Assembly (NCBI RefSeq): GCF_000721705.1
Contig: NZ_JOJL01000039.1
Span: 62,001 to 126,000, forward strand
Source of the DNA: Actinoplanes subtropicus
Lineage (GTDB): Bacteria; Actinomycetota; Actinomycetes; Mycobacteriales; Micromonosporaceae
Direction of reading: 5' to 3'
DNA: 64,000 bases
The notes below the pieces were generated by a model, which saw only the letters and a list, made by a program, of their open reading frames with translations, searched no databases and was not told where the DNA came from. Every line of letters begins with the position of its first letter. The first letter of the stretch is position 1. This document shows, one piece after another, positions 6,751 to 15,049 of this stretch. The position numbers and the translations under genes were made by a program.

Positions 6751-8067
6751 ATGAAGAAGACATTCCTGCCGCTCGCCGGGGTTCTCACGGCGGCGCTGAT
6801 GATGACCACCGCCTGCTCCGGCTCGAGCGACAAGAGCACCGGCACCAGCGCCACCAAGGCGGCCGAGAAGGTCGAGCTGACCTACTGGACCTGGGCGCCG
6901 AACATGGACAAGGTCGTCGAGGGCTGGAACACCGCGCACCCCGACATCCACGTGACCGTCAACAAGCAGGACGGCGGCGACCCGGCCGTCACCAAGCTGC
7001 TCACCGCGATCAAGGCCGGCAGCGGCGCCCCCGACGTCATGCAGGCCGAGTACCAGAAGATCCCCACGCTGGTCTCGGCGAACGCGCTCGCCGACATCAG
7101 CAAGGAGGCCGGCGGCCTCAAGGCGAAGTTCCCCGACTCGGCCTGGAACGCGGTGACGCTCGGCTCCGCGGCGCTGTACGGCGTACCGCAGGATTCCGGC
7201 CCGATGATGTTCTACTACCGCACCGACGTCTTCCAGAAGCTCGGCATCCAGGAGCCGAAGACCTGGGACGATTACGCCGCGGACGCCCGTAAGATCCACG
7301 CCGCGAACGCCAAGCAGTACCTGGGCACCTTCTCGGCCAACGACCCGGGCTGGTTCGCCGGGCTCTCCCAGCAGGCCGGCGCCTCCTGGTGGGGCATCAA
7401 CGGCGACACCTGGTCGGTCGCGATCAACGACGCGAACACGCAGAAGGTGGCCAACTACTGGGGCGGCCTGGTGCAGGAGGGCGTGATCGACAACAAGCCG
7501 ATGTACACCCCCGAGTGGAACGCCGCGCTCAACGACGGCACCCAGGTCGGCTGGGTCAGCTCGGTGTGGGGCCCGGGCGTGCTCGAGGGCAGCGCCAAGA
7601 ACACCAAGGGCAAGTGGAAGGCGGCCCTGATGCCGCAGTGGGACGCGGCCAGCCCGGCCAACGGCAACTGGGGCGGCTCGGCCACCAGCGTCACCTCGCA
7701 GAGCAAGCACAAGGCCGAGGCGGCCCAGTTCATCGCCTGGCTGAACACCGACCCGGCCGGCATCCAGGCGCTGGTCACGCAGGCCAACGTCTACCCGGCC
7801 AGCGTCGACTCGTCGGCCGCGCTGACCTCGCCGCCGTCCTTCCTCTCCGACCAGACCGACTTCTACTCGATCGCCGCCGAGTCCGCGAAGATCACCAAGC
7901 CGTTCACCTACGGCCCGAACGTCAACGTGGCGTACTCCAGCTACAACGACGCCTTCGGCAAGGCCGCGCAGTCCAAGAAGGCCGCGGACTTCCCGGCCGC
8001 GCTGGCCACGATGCAGCAGACCACGCTCTCCGACATGAAGAACACCGGGTTCAAGGTCTCCGGCTGA
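6751..8067 (+). CDS. Sugar ABC transporter substrate-binding lipoprotein (galacto-oligosaccharide type)
   Basis: A 438-residue extracytoplasmic solute-binding protein of family 1 (CUT1). The N-terminus MKKTF, hydrophobic core and lipobox TTAC (Cys22) mark a lipoprotein anchored outside the membrane. The mature part begins VELTYWTWAPNMDKVVEGWN, typical of maltose/oligosaccharide-binding proteins, and later has QAEYQKIPTLV and LYGVPQDSGPMMFYY. GAGGAGG sits just upstream of the ATG. It heads the operon with two permeases, a LacI regulator and a secreted GH53 galactanase, so galacto-oligosaccharides are the likely ligand (inference from context). Confidence 0.9.
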   Translation: MKKTFLPLAGVLTAALMMTTACSGSSDKSTGTSATKAAEKVELTYWTWAPNMDKVVEGWNTAHPDIHVTVNKQDGGDPAVTKLLTAIKAGSGAPDVMQAEYQKIPTLVSANALADISKEAGGLKAKFPDSAWNAVTLGSAALYGVPQDSGPMMFYYRTDVFQKLGIQEPKTWDDYAADARKIHAANAKQYLGTFSANDPGWFAGLSQQAGASWWGINGDTWSVAINDANTQKVANYWGGLVQEGVIDNKPMYTPEWNAALNDGTQVGWVSSVWGPGVLEGSAKNTKGKWKAALMPQWDAASPANGNWGGSATSVTSQSKHKAEAAQFIAWLNTDPAGIQALVTQANVYPASVDSSAALTSPPSFLSDQTDFYSIAAESAKITKPFTYGPNVNVAYSSYNDAFGKAAQSKKAADFPAALATMQQTTLSDMKNTGFKVSG

Positions 8068-8078
8068 TCCTGTTCGAC

Positions 8079-8104
8079 GGGGGTGCGGCCGGCGCCGCAC
8101 CCCC
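8079..8104 (+). terminator. Intercistronic hairpin between binding-protein and permease genes
   Basis: Perfect 11-bp arms GGGGGTGCGGC and GCCGCACCCCC enclose a CGGC loop, 12 bases after the binding-protein stop. There is no T-run, so it is more likely a partial terminator or 3' stabiliser that lets the binding protein be made in excess over the permeases, as known for other importer operons. Confidence 0.7.
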
Positions 8105-8128
8105 GGCTCCTGACGGAAGGTGACGACT

Positions 8129-9076
8129 TTGACGGCGTTTCCCACTTCTGCACGTACGCCTCGCGTCGAGTCCCGCGGCGGCCGGAAGGCCGGGGCGCCG
8201 TACCTGTTCCTGGCGCCCGCGCTCATTCTGTTCGTGCTGTTCCTGCTGGCGCCGATCCTCTACTCGGTGTACCTGAGCCTGCGCCGGGTCAAGGTCAGCG
8301 GTCTGGGCCTCGGCCTGGGTTCCCGGCACGAGGTGTGGGCCGGCTTCAGCAACTACGTGCGCTCGCTGACCGACCCGGACTTCCTGCCCAGCGTCGAGCG
8401 GGTCTTCGCGTACGGGATGATCGTGGTCCCCACCATGCTCGGCCTGGCCCTGCTGATGGCGCTGCTGCTCGATGCCGGCCGCACCCGGGTCGGCACCTTC
8501 TCCCGCACCGCGATCTTCCTGCCCTACGCGGTACCGGCCGTGGTGGCCTCGCTGCTCTGGGGCTTCCTCTACCTGCCCCGGGTCAGCCCGATCACCGACG
8601 TGCTGACCCACCTCGGCATCACCCCGCCCGACCTGCTTTCCGACTCGTGGGTGCTGTACGCGGTGGCCAACATCGCGGTCTGGGGCGGCACCGGCTTCAA
8701 CATGATCGTGCTGTACACCGCGCTGCGGGCCATCCCCACCGACCTGTTCGAGGCGGCCCGGCTGGACGGCGCGTCGGACATCCAGATCGCCTGGCGCATC
8801 AAGATCCCGATCGTGCTGCCCTCACTGATCATGACGTTCGTCTTCTCGCTGATCGCCACCCTGCAGGTGTTCGCCGAGCCGATGACGCTGCGGCCGCTGA
8901 GCAACACCATCTCGACCACCTGGACGCCGCTGATGAAGGTGTACCGGGACGCCTTCACCCGCAACGACGTCTACTCGGCGGCGGCCACCTCGGTGGTCAT
9001 CGCGCTGGCCACCTTCGTCCTGTCCTTCGGGTTCCTCAGGCTCGTCGGGAACCGGGCCTTCAACCAGGAGGACTGA
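8129..9076 (+). CDS. Sugar ABC transporter permease (MalF-like)
   Basis: An integral membrane subunit of the CUT1 importer with six predicted membrane segments (for example LFLAPALILFVLFLLAPI and AIFLPYAVPAVVASLLWGF). The conserved permease loop that docks the ATPase reads EAARLDGASDIQIAWRIKIP. I prefer the TTG start at 8129, which has GGAAGG eight bases upstream; the GTG at 8120 is in frame but overlaps that ribosome-binding site. It follows the binding-protein gene after a strong hairpin and is coupled to the next permease. No ATPase gene is present, so a shared MsiK/MalK-type ATPase probably serves it. Confidence 0.9.
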   Translation: MTAFPTSARTPRVESRGGRKAGAPYLFLAPALILFVLFLLAPILYSVYLSLRRVKVSGLGLGLGSRHEVWAGFSNYVRSLTDPDFLPSVERVFAYGMIVVPTMLGLALLMALLLDAGRTRVGTFSRTAIFLPYAVPAVVASLLWGFLYLPRVSPITDVLTHLGITPPDLLSDSWVLYAVANIAVWGGTGFNMIVLYTALRAIPTDLFEAARLDGASDIQIAWRIKIPIVLPSLIMTFVFSLIATLQVFAEPMTLRPLSNTISTTWTPLMKVYRDAFTRNDVYSAAATSVVIALATFVLSFGFLRLVGNRAFNQED

Positions 9077-9079
9077 GCT

Positions 9080-9997
9080 GTGCCTACCATGTCCACCGCC
9101 ACCGCCGTGCCGGCCGTCCCGGCCACCGCCCCGTCCCCCGCCGCCGCGCGCCGCCGCGGCCGGGGCAACCGCCGGATCAGTCCGGCCGCCACCATCCTGC
9201 TGCTGCTCGGCGCGATGTACTGCCTGTTCCCGGTGCTCTGGGTGCTGATCGCCTCGTCCAAGAGCTCGGGCGAACTGTTCAGCACGTTCACCCTGAAGCC
9301 GAGCAGCCACCTGTTCGACAACATCCGCGACCTGTCGAACTACCGCGACGGGCTGTACTGGCGATGGATGGCGAACACCGCCCTGTACGCCGGGGTCGGC
9401 GCCGTCGCGTCCACCTTCGTGTCCGCGATGGCCGGGTACGCGCTGGCCAAGTACACGTTCCCGGGCAAGCGGTTCGTCTTCAACCTGATCCTGGCCGGGG
9501 TGCTCGTGCCCGGCGTCATCCTGGCCATCCCGCAGTACCTGCTGCTGGCCAAGGTCGGGATGACCAACACGTACTGGTCCGTGCTCCTGCCCAGCATGAT
9601 CACCCCGTACGGGATCTATCTCTGCCGGATCTTCGCGGCCGCGGCCGTACCGACCGAGGTCCTGGAGGCGGCCCGGATCGACGGTGCCGGCGACTGGCGG
9701 TCCTTCGCCGGCGTGGCGCTGCCGATGATGCGCTCCGGCCTGGTCACGGTGTTCCTGTTCCAGTTCGTGGCGATCTGGAACAACTTCATGCTGCCCTACA
9801 TCATGCTCGGCGACGACAAGCTGTACCCGCTCACCGTGGGCCTCAACGGCCTGCTCAACCAGGGCGCGAACCAGCCGTCGATGTACATCGCGGTGGTCAC
9901 CGGGGCGCTGTTGTCGATCATCCCGCTGATCGTGCTGTTCCTCGCGCTGCAGCGCTACTGGCGGGTCGACCTCGGCGCGGGCGCGGTGAAGGCATGA
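9080..9997 (+). CDS. Sugar ABC transporter permease (MalG-like)
   Basis: The 305-residue second membrane subunit. GTG at 9080 is preceded by AGGAGG at eight bases and lies three bases after the previous stop. An in-frame ATG three codons later is an alternative. After a Pro/Ala/Arg-rich N-tail come segments such as ATILLLLGAMYCLFPVLWVL, and the EAA loop reads EAARIDGAGDWRSFAGVALP. It overlaps the LacI gene by an ATGA junction, so all are translated from one mRNA. Confidence 0.9.
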   Translation: MPTMSTATAVPAVPATAPSPAAARRRGRGNRRISPAATILLLLGAMYCLFPVLWVLIASSKSSGELFSTFTLKPSSHLFDNIRDLSNYRDGLYWRWMANTALYAGVGAVASTFVSAMAGYALAKYTFPGKRFVFNLILAGVLVPGVILAIPQYLLLAKVGMTNTYWSVLLPSMITPYGIYLCRIFAAAAVPTEVLEAARIDGAGDWRSFAGVALPMMRSGLVTVFLFQFVAIWNNFMLPYIMLGDDKLYPLTVGLNGLLNQGANQPSMYIAVVTGALLSIIPLIVLFLALQRYWRVDLGAGAVKA

Positions 9998-11055
9998 GTC
10001 CGTCTATGATCCCCCACGTGCCGACCTCGCCCGGTACGGGGCGCAAGCGGCCCACCATCCGCGACGTGGCGCGCGAGGCCGGGGTCTCTTACGCGACCGT
10101 CTCCCGCGTCCTGAACGGCCGGGAGTGGGTCAGCCCCGAGGCCGTCCGGGCCGTCCGGGAGGCCATCGCCCGGACCGGCTACACGGCGAACCCGCACGCC
10201 CGCTCGCTGGCCACCGGCAAGTCCGGGTCGATCGCGTTCCTGCTCACCGAGCCGCAGCACCTGCTCTTCGAGGACCCGAACTTCTCCGTGCTGCTGCGCG
10301 GGGTCGCCCAGGCCCTCTCCGACCGGGAGCTGACGCTGATCCTGATGATCGCGTCGACCCCCGAGGAGCGGAACCGCACGATCGCCTACCTCTCCGGCGG
10401 CCACGTCGACGGCGTGCTGCTGGTCTCGCCGCACTCCGGCGACCCGCTGCTCAGCCACCTCGTGCAGGCCGAGGTGCCGATCGTGGCGTGCGGCCGGGTG
10501 CTCGGCTACGAACAGTCGATCAGCTCGGTGATGGCCGACGACCGCTCCGGCGCTCGCTCGGCCGTCGACCACCTGGCGGGCGCCGGCTGCCGGCGGATCG
10601 CCACCATCACCGGCCCGCAGGACATGGTCGGCGGCGTCGACCGGCTGCAGGGCTACCAGGACGCGCTGCTCGCCCACGGCCTGCCGGTCGACCCGGCGCT
10701 GATCGTGCCCGGCGACTGGGGCCGGGCCAGCGGCGCGGCCGGCATGCGGCGGCTGCTCGAGCAGGCGCCCGACCTGGACGGGGTCTTCGCCGCCTCGGAC
10801 GCGATGGCGGCCGGCGCCCTCCCGGTGCTGCGCGACGCCGGCCGGCAGGTGCCCGGCGACGTGCAGGTGGTCGGCTTCGACGACTCGGGGCTGGCGGCGA
10901 CGCTGGATCCGCCGCTCTCCACGGTCCGGCACCCGCTGGACCGGATCAGCGAGGAGATGGTCCGCCTCCTCACCGACGTGATCGCCGGGCGTACCCCGCT
11001 CTCGATCACCGTGCCCACCTCCCTGGTCCTGCGGGACTCCGCACCCGCGGTGTAA
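9994..11055 (+). CDS. LacI-family repressor of the galactan locus
   Basis: A 353-residue regulator starting at ATG 9994 (four-base overlap with the permease stop). The helix-turn-helix TIRDVAREAGVSYATVSRVL is classical, with the hinge region ending in NPHARSLATGKS, followed by the sugar-sensing domain (VDGVLLVSPHSGDPLL, VVGFDDSGLAATLDPPLSTV). It is encoded in the operon it most likely controls. The twin 16-bp sites at 6565 and 6655, with central CCGG, are the likely operators. By analogy with GanR, galactobiose-like sugars should release it. The ligand is inferred. Confidence 0.9.
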   Translation: MSPSMIPHVPTSPGTGRKRPTIRDVAREAGVSYATVSRVLNGREWVSPEAVRAVREAIARTGYTANPHARSLATGKSGSIAFLLTEPQHLLFEDPNFSVLLRGVAQALSDRELTLILMIASTPEERNRTIAYLSGGHVDGVLLVSPHSGDPLLSHLVQAEVPIVACGRVLGYEQSISSVMADDRSGARSAVDHLAGAGCRRIATITGPQDMVGGVDRLQGYQDALLAHGLPVDPALIVPGDWGRASGAAGMRRLLEQAPDLDGVFAASDAMAAGALPVLRDAGRQVPGDVQVVGFDDSGLAATLDPPLSTVRHPLDRISEEMVRLLTDVIAGRTPLSITVPTSLVLRDSAPAV

Positions 11056-11077
11056 GGCCCTCCCCGGCCTCCATCAC

Positions 11078-11109
11078 GGAATATCCGGCGCTGGCGCGCC
11101 AGATATTCC
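11078..11109 (+). terminator. Stem-loop between the LacI gene and the GH53 gene
   Basis: GGAATATC, one mismatch, GGCGC, loop TGGC, GCGCC, one mismatch, GATATTCC forms a 14-position stem. It starts 22 bases after the LacI stop and lies 40 bases upstream of the GH53 start. It could act as a partial terminator or a regulatory site. A further ATTCCGGATATTTCGG-like AT-rich stretch follows. Confidence 0.5.
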
Positions 11110-11149
11110 GGATATTTCGGTTATGCCCTTTCAGTCCTGAAGGAGCGCC

Positions 11150-12256
11150 ATGAAACCGTCCCTGAAGGCCGCCCTCGTGACCGCGATCGTCCTCGCGGTC
11201 CCGCTGGCGGTCTCCTCCCCCGCCCACGCGGCGAACACCCTCACCATGCTCGGTGCGGACGTCTCGTCGCTGCAGCGCAGCCTCGACCTCGGCGCCAAGT
11301 ACTACAACAAGGCCGGGACCGCCGCCGACCCGTACGACATCCTCAAGTCGGCCGGCGCCAACTACATGCGGCTGCGCATCTGGAACAACCCGGCCAGCGG
11401 TTACAACAACAAGGCCAAGGTCCTCCAGCAGGCCAAGGCGATCAAGGCCAAGGGCTTCAAGCTGCTGATCGACTTCCATTACTCGGACACCTGGGCCGAC
11501 CCGGGCAAGCAGTACCCGCCCGCGGCGTGGGCCTCCCATTCGCTCACCCAACTGCAGAGCGATGTCTACAACTACACGTACGACGTGTGCACCGCCCTCA
11601 AGTCGCAGGGCACGACGCCGGACAGCGTGCAGATCGGCAACGAGATCAACGTCGGCATGCTGTGGCCCCAGGGCGAGGTCACGAACAGCAACTTCGCGCC
11701 GCTCGCGTCGCTGCTCAAGCAGGGCTACAACGCCACCAAGGCCTGCAACAGCGGCACCCAGGTGTGGATCCACACCGCCGACGCGGACAGCGACACCAAC
11801 GCCCGCTGGTTCTACGACGGGATCAAGGCGCAGGGCGTCGCCTGGGACGTCACCGCTCTGTCGTACTACTGCATGTGGCACGGGTCGCTGGCGAACCTCT
11901 ACAACGTGATCGCCGACGTGAAGTCCCGCTACGGCAAGCCGGTCGTGATCGCCGAGACCGCGTACATGTTCACCACGGCGAACGCGGACAGCGAGACGAA
12001 CTCGGTCCCCGGCACCACGCTCTGCGACGGCAACCCCGCCAGCTGGGCCGGCCAGGCGACGGAGTTCAGCTGGATCCAGAACACCGCCCGCAACGCCGGC
12101 GCCGCCGGAGTCTTCTACTGGGAGCCCACCTGGTACGCCGTCAAGGGCAACGGCTGGGATCCCGCCAACATCAACGGCACCGGCGACGGCTGGGACAACA
12201 TGGCCATCTTCGACTGGACCGGCCACGTCAACCCCAACGTGGTCTGGACGCCATGA
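11150..12256 (+). CDS. Secreted endo-beta-1,4-galactanase, glycoside hydrolase family 53
   Basis: A 368-residue secreted enzyme. Signal peptide MKPSLKAALVTAIVLAVPLA with cleavage near AHA-AN (27-29). The GH53 barrel shows GADVSSLQ, MRLRIWNNP, LIDFHYSDTWADPGKQ, acid/base motif QIGNE (E165) and nucleophile motif VIAET (E269), ending with the conserved GDGWDNMAIFDW region. The Shine-Dalgarno GAAGGAG precedes the ATG. It cuts beta-1,4-galactan (type I arabinogalactan side chains of pectin) outside the cell and supplies oligosaccharides to the importer. No carbohydrate-binding module is attached. Confidence 0.95.
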   Translation: MKPSLKAALVTAIVLAVPLAVSSPAHAANTLTMLGADVSSLQRSLDLGAKYYNKAGTAADPYDILKSAGANYMRLRIWNNPASGYNNKAKVLQQAKAIKAKGFKLLIDFHYSDTWADPGKQYPPAAWASHSLTQLQSDVYNYTYDVCTALKSQGTTPDSVQIGNEINVGMLWPQGEVTNSNFAPLASLLKQGYNATKACNSGTQVWIHTADADSDTNARWFYDGIKAQGVAWDVTALSYYCMWHGSLANLYNVIADVKSRYGKPVVIAETAYMFTTANADSETNSVPGTTLCDGNPASWAGQATEFSWIQNTARNAGAAGVFYWEPTWYAVKGNGWDPANINGTGDGWDNMAIFDWTGHVNPNVVWTP

Positions 12257-12302
12257 TTGCTGGTTAGCCGCGGTCCGAGTTCGGCCCAGCCGGTCGCCCG
12301 TC

Positions 12303-12367
12303 GATGACGAGTCGCCGGTTTCCGACGCCGTGGGGTTTGCGGTGTTGGAAACCGGGGACTCGTCATC
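12303..12367. terminator. Long-stem hairpin after the GH53 gene
   Basis: The arms GATGACGAGTCGCCGGTTTC and its near-exact complement (12347-12367) form a 21-position stem with one mismatch and a 23-base loop. It lies 46 bases after the GH53 stop. The stem is longer than a usual terminator, so a small repeat element acting as one is possible. Confidence 0.65.
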
Positions 12368-12432
12368 GGCCTGGAGGGCGATCGGCCCTGCGGAGCGAAG
12401 CGGAGCCGGCAAGCTCAGCGTTAGGGTCTGGT

Positions 12433-13581
12433 GTGGTTGTCGAGTGGAGTTCCGAACGGCACCTATTCGATGTTCCGGACGAGGTCGCCTACTTCAACAC
12501 CGCCAGCCTGTCGCCGGTGCTGCGGTCCGTCCGGGCGGCCGGTGAGTCGGCGCTGCGCCGGCGGGCCCGGCCGTGGGAGATCGCCGAGGCCGACTGGTTC
12601 GCGGACGTGGAGCGGCTGCGGGCGCTGGCCGGGCGGCTCGTCGGCGGCGACGGCGAGGGCATCGCCCTGGTGCCGGCGACCAGCTACGGCTTCGCGGTGG
12701 CGGCGGCCAACCTGGCGCTCGCGGCCGGCCAGCAGGTGCTCGTCCTCGCCGACGAGTATCCGTCCGGTGTCTACACCTGGCGCCGGGCGGTCGAGAGCGC
12801 CGGCGCGGGCCTCCGCACGGTGACCCGGCAGCCCGGGCAGACCTGGACCGAGGCGGTGCTGACCGCGATCGACGAGCGGGTCGGCATCGTGTCGGTGCCC
12901 AACGTGCACTGGACCGACGGCGGGCTGGTCGACCTCGAGCGGGTGGCCGCGGCGGCCCGGGCGGCCGGCGCCCGGCTCGTGGTGGACGCGAGCCAGTCCC
13001 TCGGCGTACTGCCGCTCGACGTCGCCGCGCTGCGCCCCGACTTCGTCGTCGCGGTCGGCTACAAATGGCTGCTGGGCCCGTTCGGCCGCGGGTATCTCTG
13101 GGTCGCCGAGGAGCACCGCGAGGGCCGGCCGCTGGAGGAGAACTGGATCGTCCGGGCCGGCGCCGAGGACTTTGCCGCGCTGGTGGACTACCGCGACGAG
13201 TACCTGCCCGGTGCGCGGCGCTACGACCACGGCGGCCGGACCCAGTTCGAGGTCACCCCGATGGCCGTCGCGGCGCTGGAGCAGGTTCTCGCGTGGGGCC
13301 CGGCGCACATCGCCGCCACCCTCGGCCTGCTGACCGCCGAGATCGCCAACCGGATCACGGCCGCGGACGCCGGCTTCACCGTCGCCGAGCCGCGCGGCCC
13401 GCACCTGCTGGGCATCCGCGTACCCGGCGGCGCGACCGGCCGGGTCGCCGCCGCGCTCAGGGACGCGAACTGCTTCGTGGCGCGCCGCGGCGACGCGGTC
13501 CGGGTGGCACCGCACCTGCACGTCACGGCGACCGACATCGATCGCCTCGTCACCACCCTGATCGCGAGCGGGACACCGTGA
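12433..13581 (+). CDS. Class V aminotransferase-fold PLP enzyme (cysteine desulfurase/selenocysteine lyase-like)
   Basis: A 382-residue PLP-dependent enzyme, counted from GTG 12433. The fold type I signature is clear: YFNTASLSPV at the N-terminus, PATSYGFAVAAANL, the pyridine-contacting aspartate in VVDASQSLG (D185), and the Schiff-base lysine K211 in VGYKWLLGP. C-terminal substrate-domain sequence (GPHLLGIRVPGG) follows. Upstream codons belong to the hairpin region and are not counted. Close family members include cysteine desulfurases and isopenicillin-epimerase-like enzymes; no partner (such as SufU) is next to it, so the substrate is unassigned. Confidence 0.85.
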   Translation: MVVEWSSERHLFDVPDEVAYFNTASLSPVLRSVRAAGESALRRRARPWEIAEADWFADVERLRALAGRLVGGDGEGIALVPATSYGFAVAAANLALAAGQQVLVLADEYPSGVYTWRRAVESAGAGLRTVTRQPGQTWTEAVLTAIDERVGIVSVPNVHWTDGGLVDLERVAAAARAAGARLVVDASQSLGVLPLDVAALRPDFVVAVGYKWLLGPFGRGYLWVAEEHREGRPLEENWIVRAGAEDFAALVDYRDEYLPGARRYDHGGRTQFEVTPMAVAALEQVLAWGPAHIAATLGLLTAEIANRITAADAGFTVAEPRGPHLLGIRVPGGATGRVAAALRDANCFVARRGDAVRVAPHLHVTATDIDRLVTTLIASGTP

Positions 13582-13628
13582 CATTGCCCTCCACCCGCGT
13601 CACGGTGTCGATACTCACGGCATAATCA

Positions 13629-13640
13629 CCCTGATCAGGG
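13629..13640. promoter_or_regulatory. 12-bp palindrome next to a CATAAT box upstream of the NDH-2 gene
   Basis: CCCTGATCAGGG is a perfect palindrome three bases after CATAAT (13621-13626), which could be a -10 box. That would place the palindrome at the transcription start, a usual operator position. No good -35 was found and the binding protein is unknown. Confidence 0.35.
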
Positions 13641-13678
13641 CGCTGTATCTGGCGGAGAACCGAGCTTGGGGAGTGATG

Positions 13679-15049
13679 ATGCAGCGGCATCGTGTGGTGG
13701 TCATCGGCGCGGGGTTCGGCGGTCTTTTCGCGATCAAGGCCCTCAAGAACGCCGACGTCGACATCACCCTCATCAACGGCACGGCCTACCACCTGTTCCA
13801 GCCCCTCCTCTACCAGGTCGCCACCGGCATCCTGTCGCAGGGCGAGATCGCCCCGCCGATTCGTGAGGTGCTCAAGCGACAGAAGAATGTCGACGTACGG
13901 CTGGGCTGGGCCTCGAAGATCGACGTGGACAAGAAGATCGTCTCCGTCGACGGGCCGGGCATCGACTACGAGGTCCCGTACGACACGCTGATCGTGGCGG
14001 CCGGCGCGGCGCAGTCCTACTTCGGCAACGACGGCTTCGCCGAGTACGCGCCGGGCATGAAGAACATCGACGACGCGCTCGAGCTGCGCGCCCGCATCTT
14101 CGGCGCCTTCGAGATCGCCGACCTGCAGACCGACCCGGCGGACATCGACCGCTGGCTCACCTTCGTCGTGGTCGGCGCGGGCCCGACCGGCACCGAGATG
14201 GCCGGCCAGATCGCCGAGCTGGCCCACCGCAACCTGCCCGGCCAGTACAAGCACATCGACCCGCGGCGGGCCCGGATCATCCTGGTCGACGCGCTGCCGG
14301 CGGTGCTCAACACGTTCGGCGACCACCTGTCCACCCGGGCGCTGCGCCAGCTGCACCTGCTCGGCGTCGAGGTCGAGCTGAACACCAGGGTGGTCGGCAT
14401 GGACGCGACCGGCATCGAGGTGGAGACCGAGCGCGGTCACGAGCGGATCCCGTCGATGACCAAGGTGTGGGCGGCCGGCGTCGCCGCTCCCCCGCTGGCG
14501 CGCAAGCTGGCCGAGGCGGCCGGCGCCAAGACCGACCGGGCGGGGCGCATCTTCGTCGAGCCCGACCTGACCGTGCCGGGCCACCCGGAGATCTTCGCGC
14601 TCGGCGACATGATGAACCTGAACGACGAGAAGGGCCAGCAGCTGCCCGGCGTCGCCCAGGTCGCCATCCAGGGTGGCAAGTACGCGGCCGCCGCGATCAA
14701 GGACCGGCTGGCCGGCAAGCCCGCGGGCAAGCCGTTCAAGTACTTCGACAAGGGCAGCCTCGCCACGATCTCCCGGTTCTCGGCCGTGGCGAGCGTCGGG
14801 AAACTGCGGCTCGACGGCCTCACGGCCTGGCTGATCTGGGTCGCGGTGCACCTGTTCTACCTGGTCGGCTTCAAGAACCGGGTGACCGCGGTGCTGCACT
14901 GGGCGGTCAGCTTCCTCGGCCGGGGCCGGTCCGAGCGGGTGGCCACCGTGCAGCAGGCCTTCGGGCGGCTCGCCATCCACTCCTGGGGCGACCCGTTCGA
15001 GCGGACCCGCGAATCAGCCGAGGCGACGAGCCTTACCGAGAAGAACTGA
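13679..15049 (+). CDS. ndh: Type II NADH dehydrogenase (NDH-2)
   Basis: A single-subunit, non-proton-pumping NADH:quinone oxidoreductase of about 456 residues. The FAD-binding dinucleotide fold VVVIGAGFGGLFAIKAL opens the protein. FQPLLYQVATGILSQGEIAPPIR is the conserved NDH-2 motif near the quinone site, and VVVGAGPTGTEMAGQIAEL is the NADH-binding fold. The C-terminal part WVAVHLFYLVGFKNR is the membrane-anchoring helix region. GTG 13673 and ATG 13676 and 13679 are in frame; 13679 has the best spacing from GGGGAG. The end overlaps the convergent sigma gene by 36 bases. It feeds electrons from NADH into menaquinone. Confidence 0.93.
   Translation: MQRHRVVVIGAGFGGLFAIKALKNADVDITLINGTAYHLFQPLLYQVATGILSQGEIAPPIREVLKRQKNVDVRLGWASKIDVDKKIVSVDGPGIDYEVPYDTLIVAAGAAQSYFGNDGFAEYAPGMKNIDDALELRARIFGAFEIADLQTDPADIDRWLTFVVVGAGPTGTEMAGQIAELAHRNLPGQYKHIDPRRARIILVDALPAVLNTFGDHLSTRALRQLHLLGVEVELNTRVVGMDATGIEVETERGHERIPSMTKVWAAGVAAPPLARKLAEAAGAKTDRAGRIFVEPDLTVPGHPEIFALGDMMNLNDEKGQQLPGVAQVAIQGGKYAAAAIKDRLAGKPAGKPFKYFDKGSLATISRFSAVASVGKLRLDGLTAWLIWVAVHLFYLVGFKNRVTAVLHWAVSFLGRGRSERVATVQQAFGRLAIHSWGDPFERTRESAEATSLTEKN

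Noticed and set aside
8083..9993. Upstream extension of the galactan repressor through both permease genes
   Set aside because: It lies in another frame of two clear permease genes; the repressor starts at ATG 9994.
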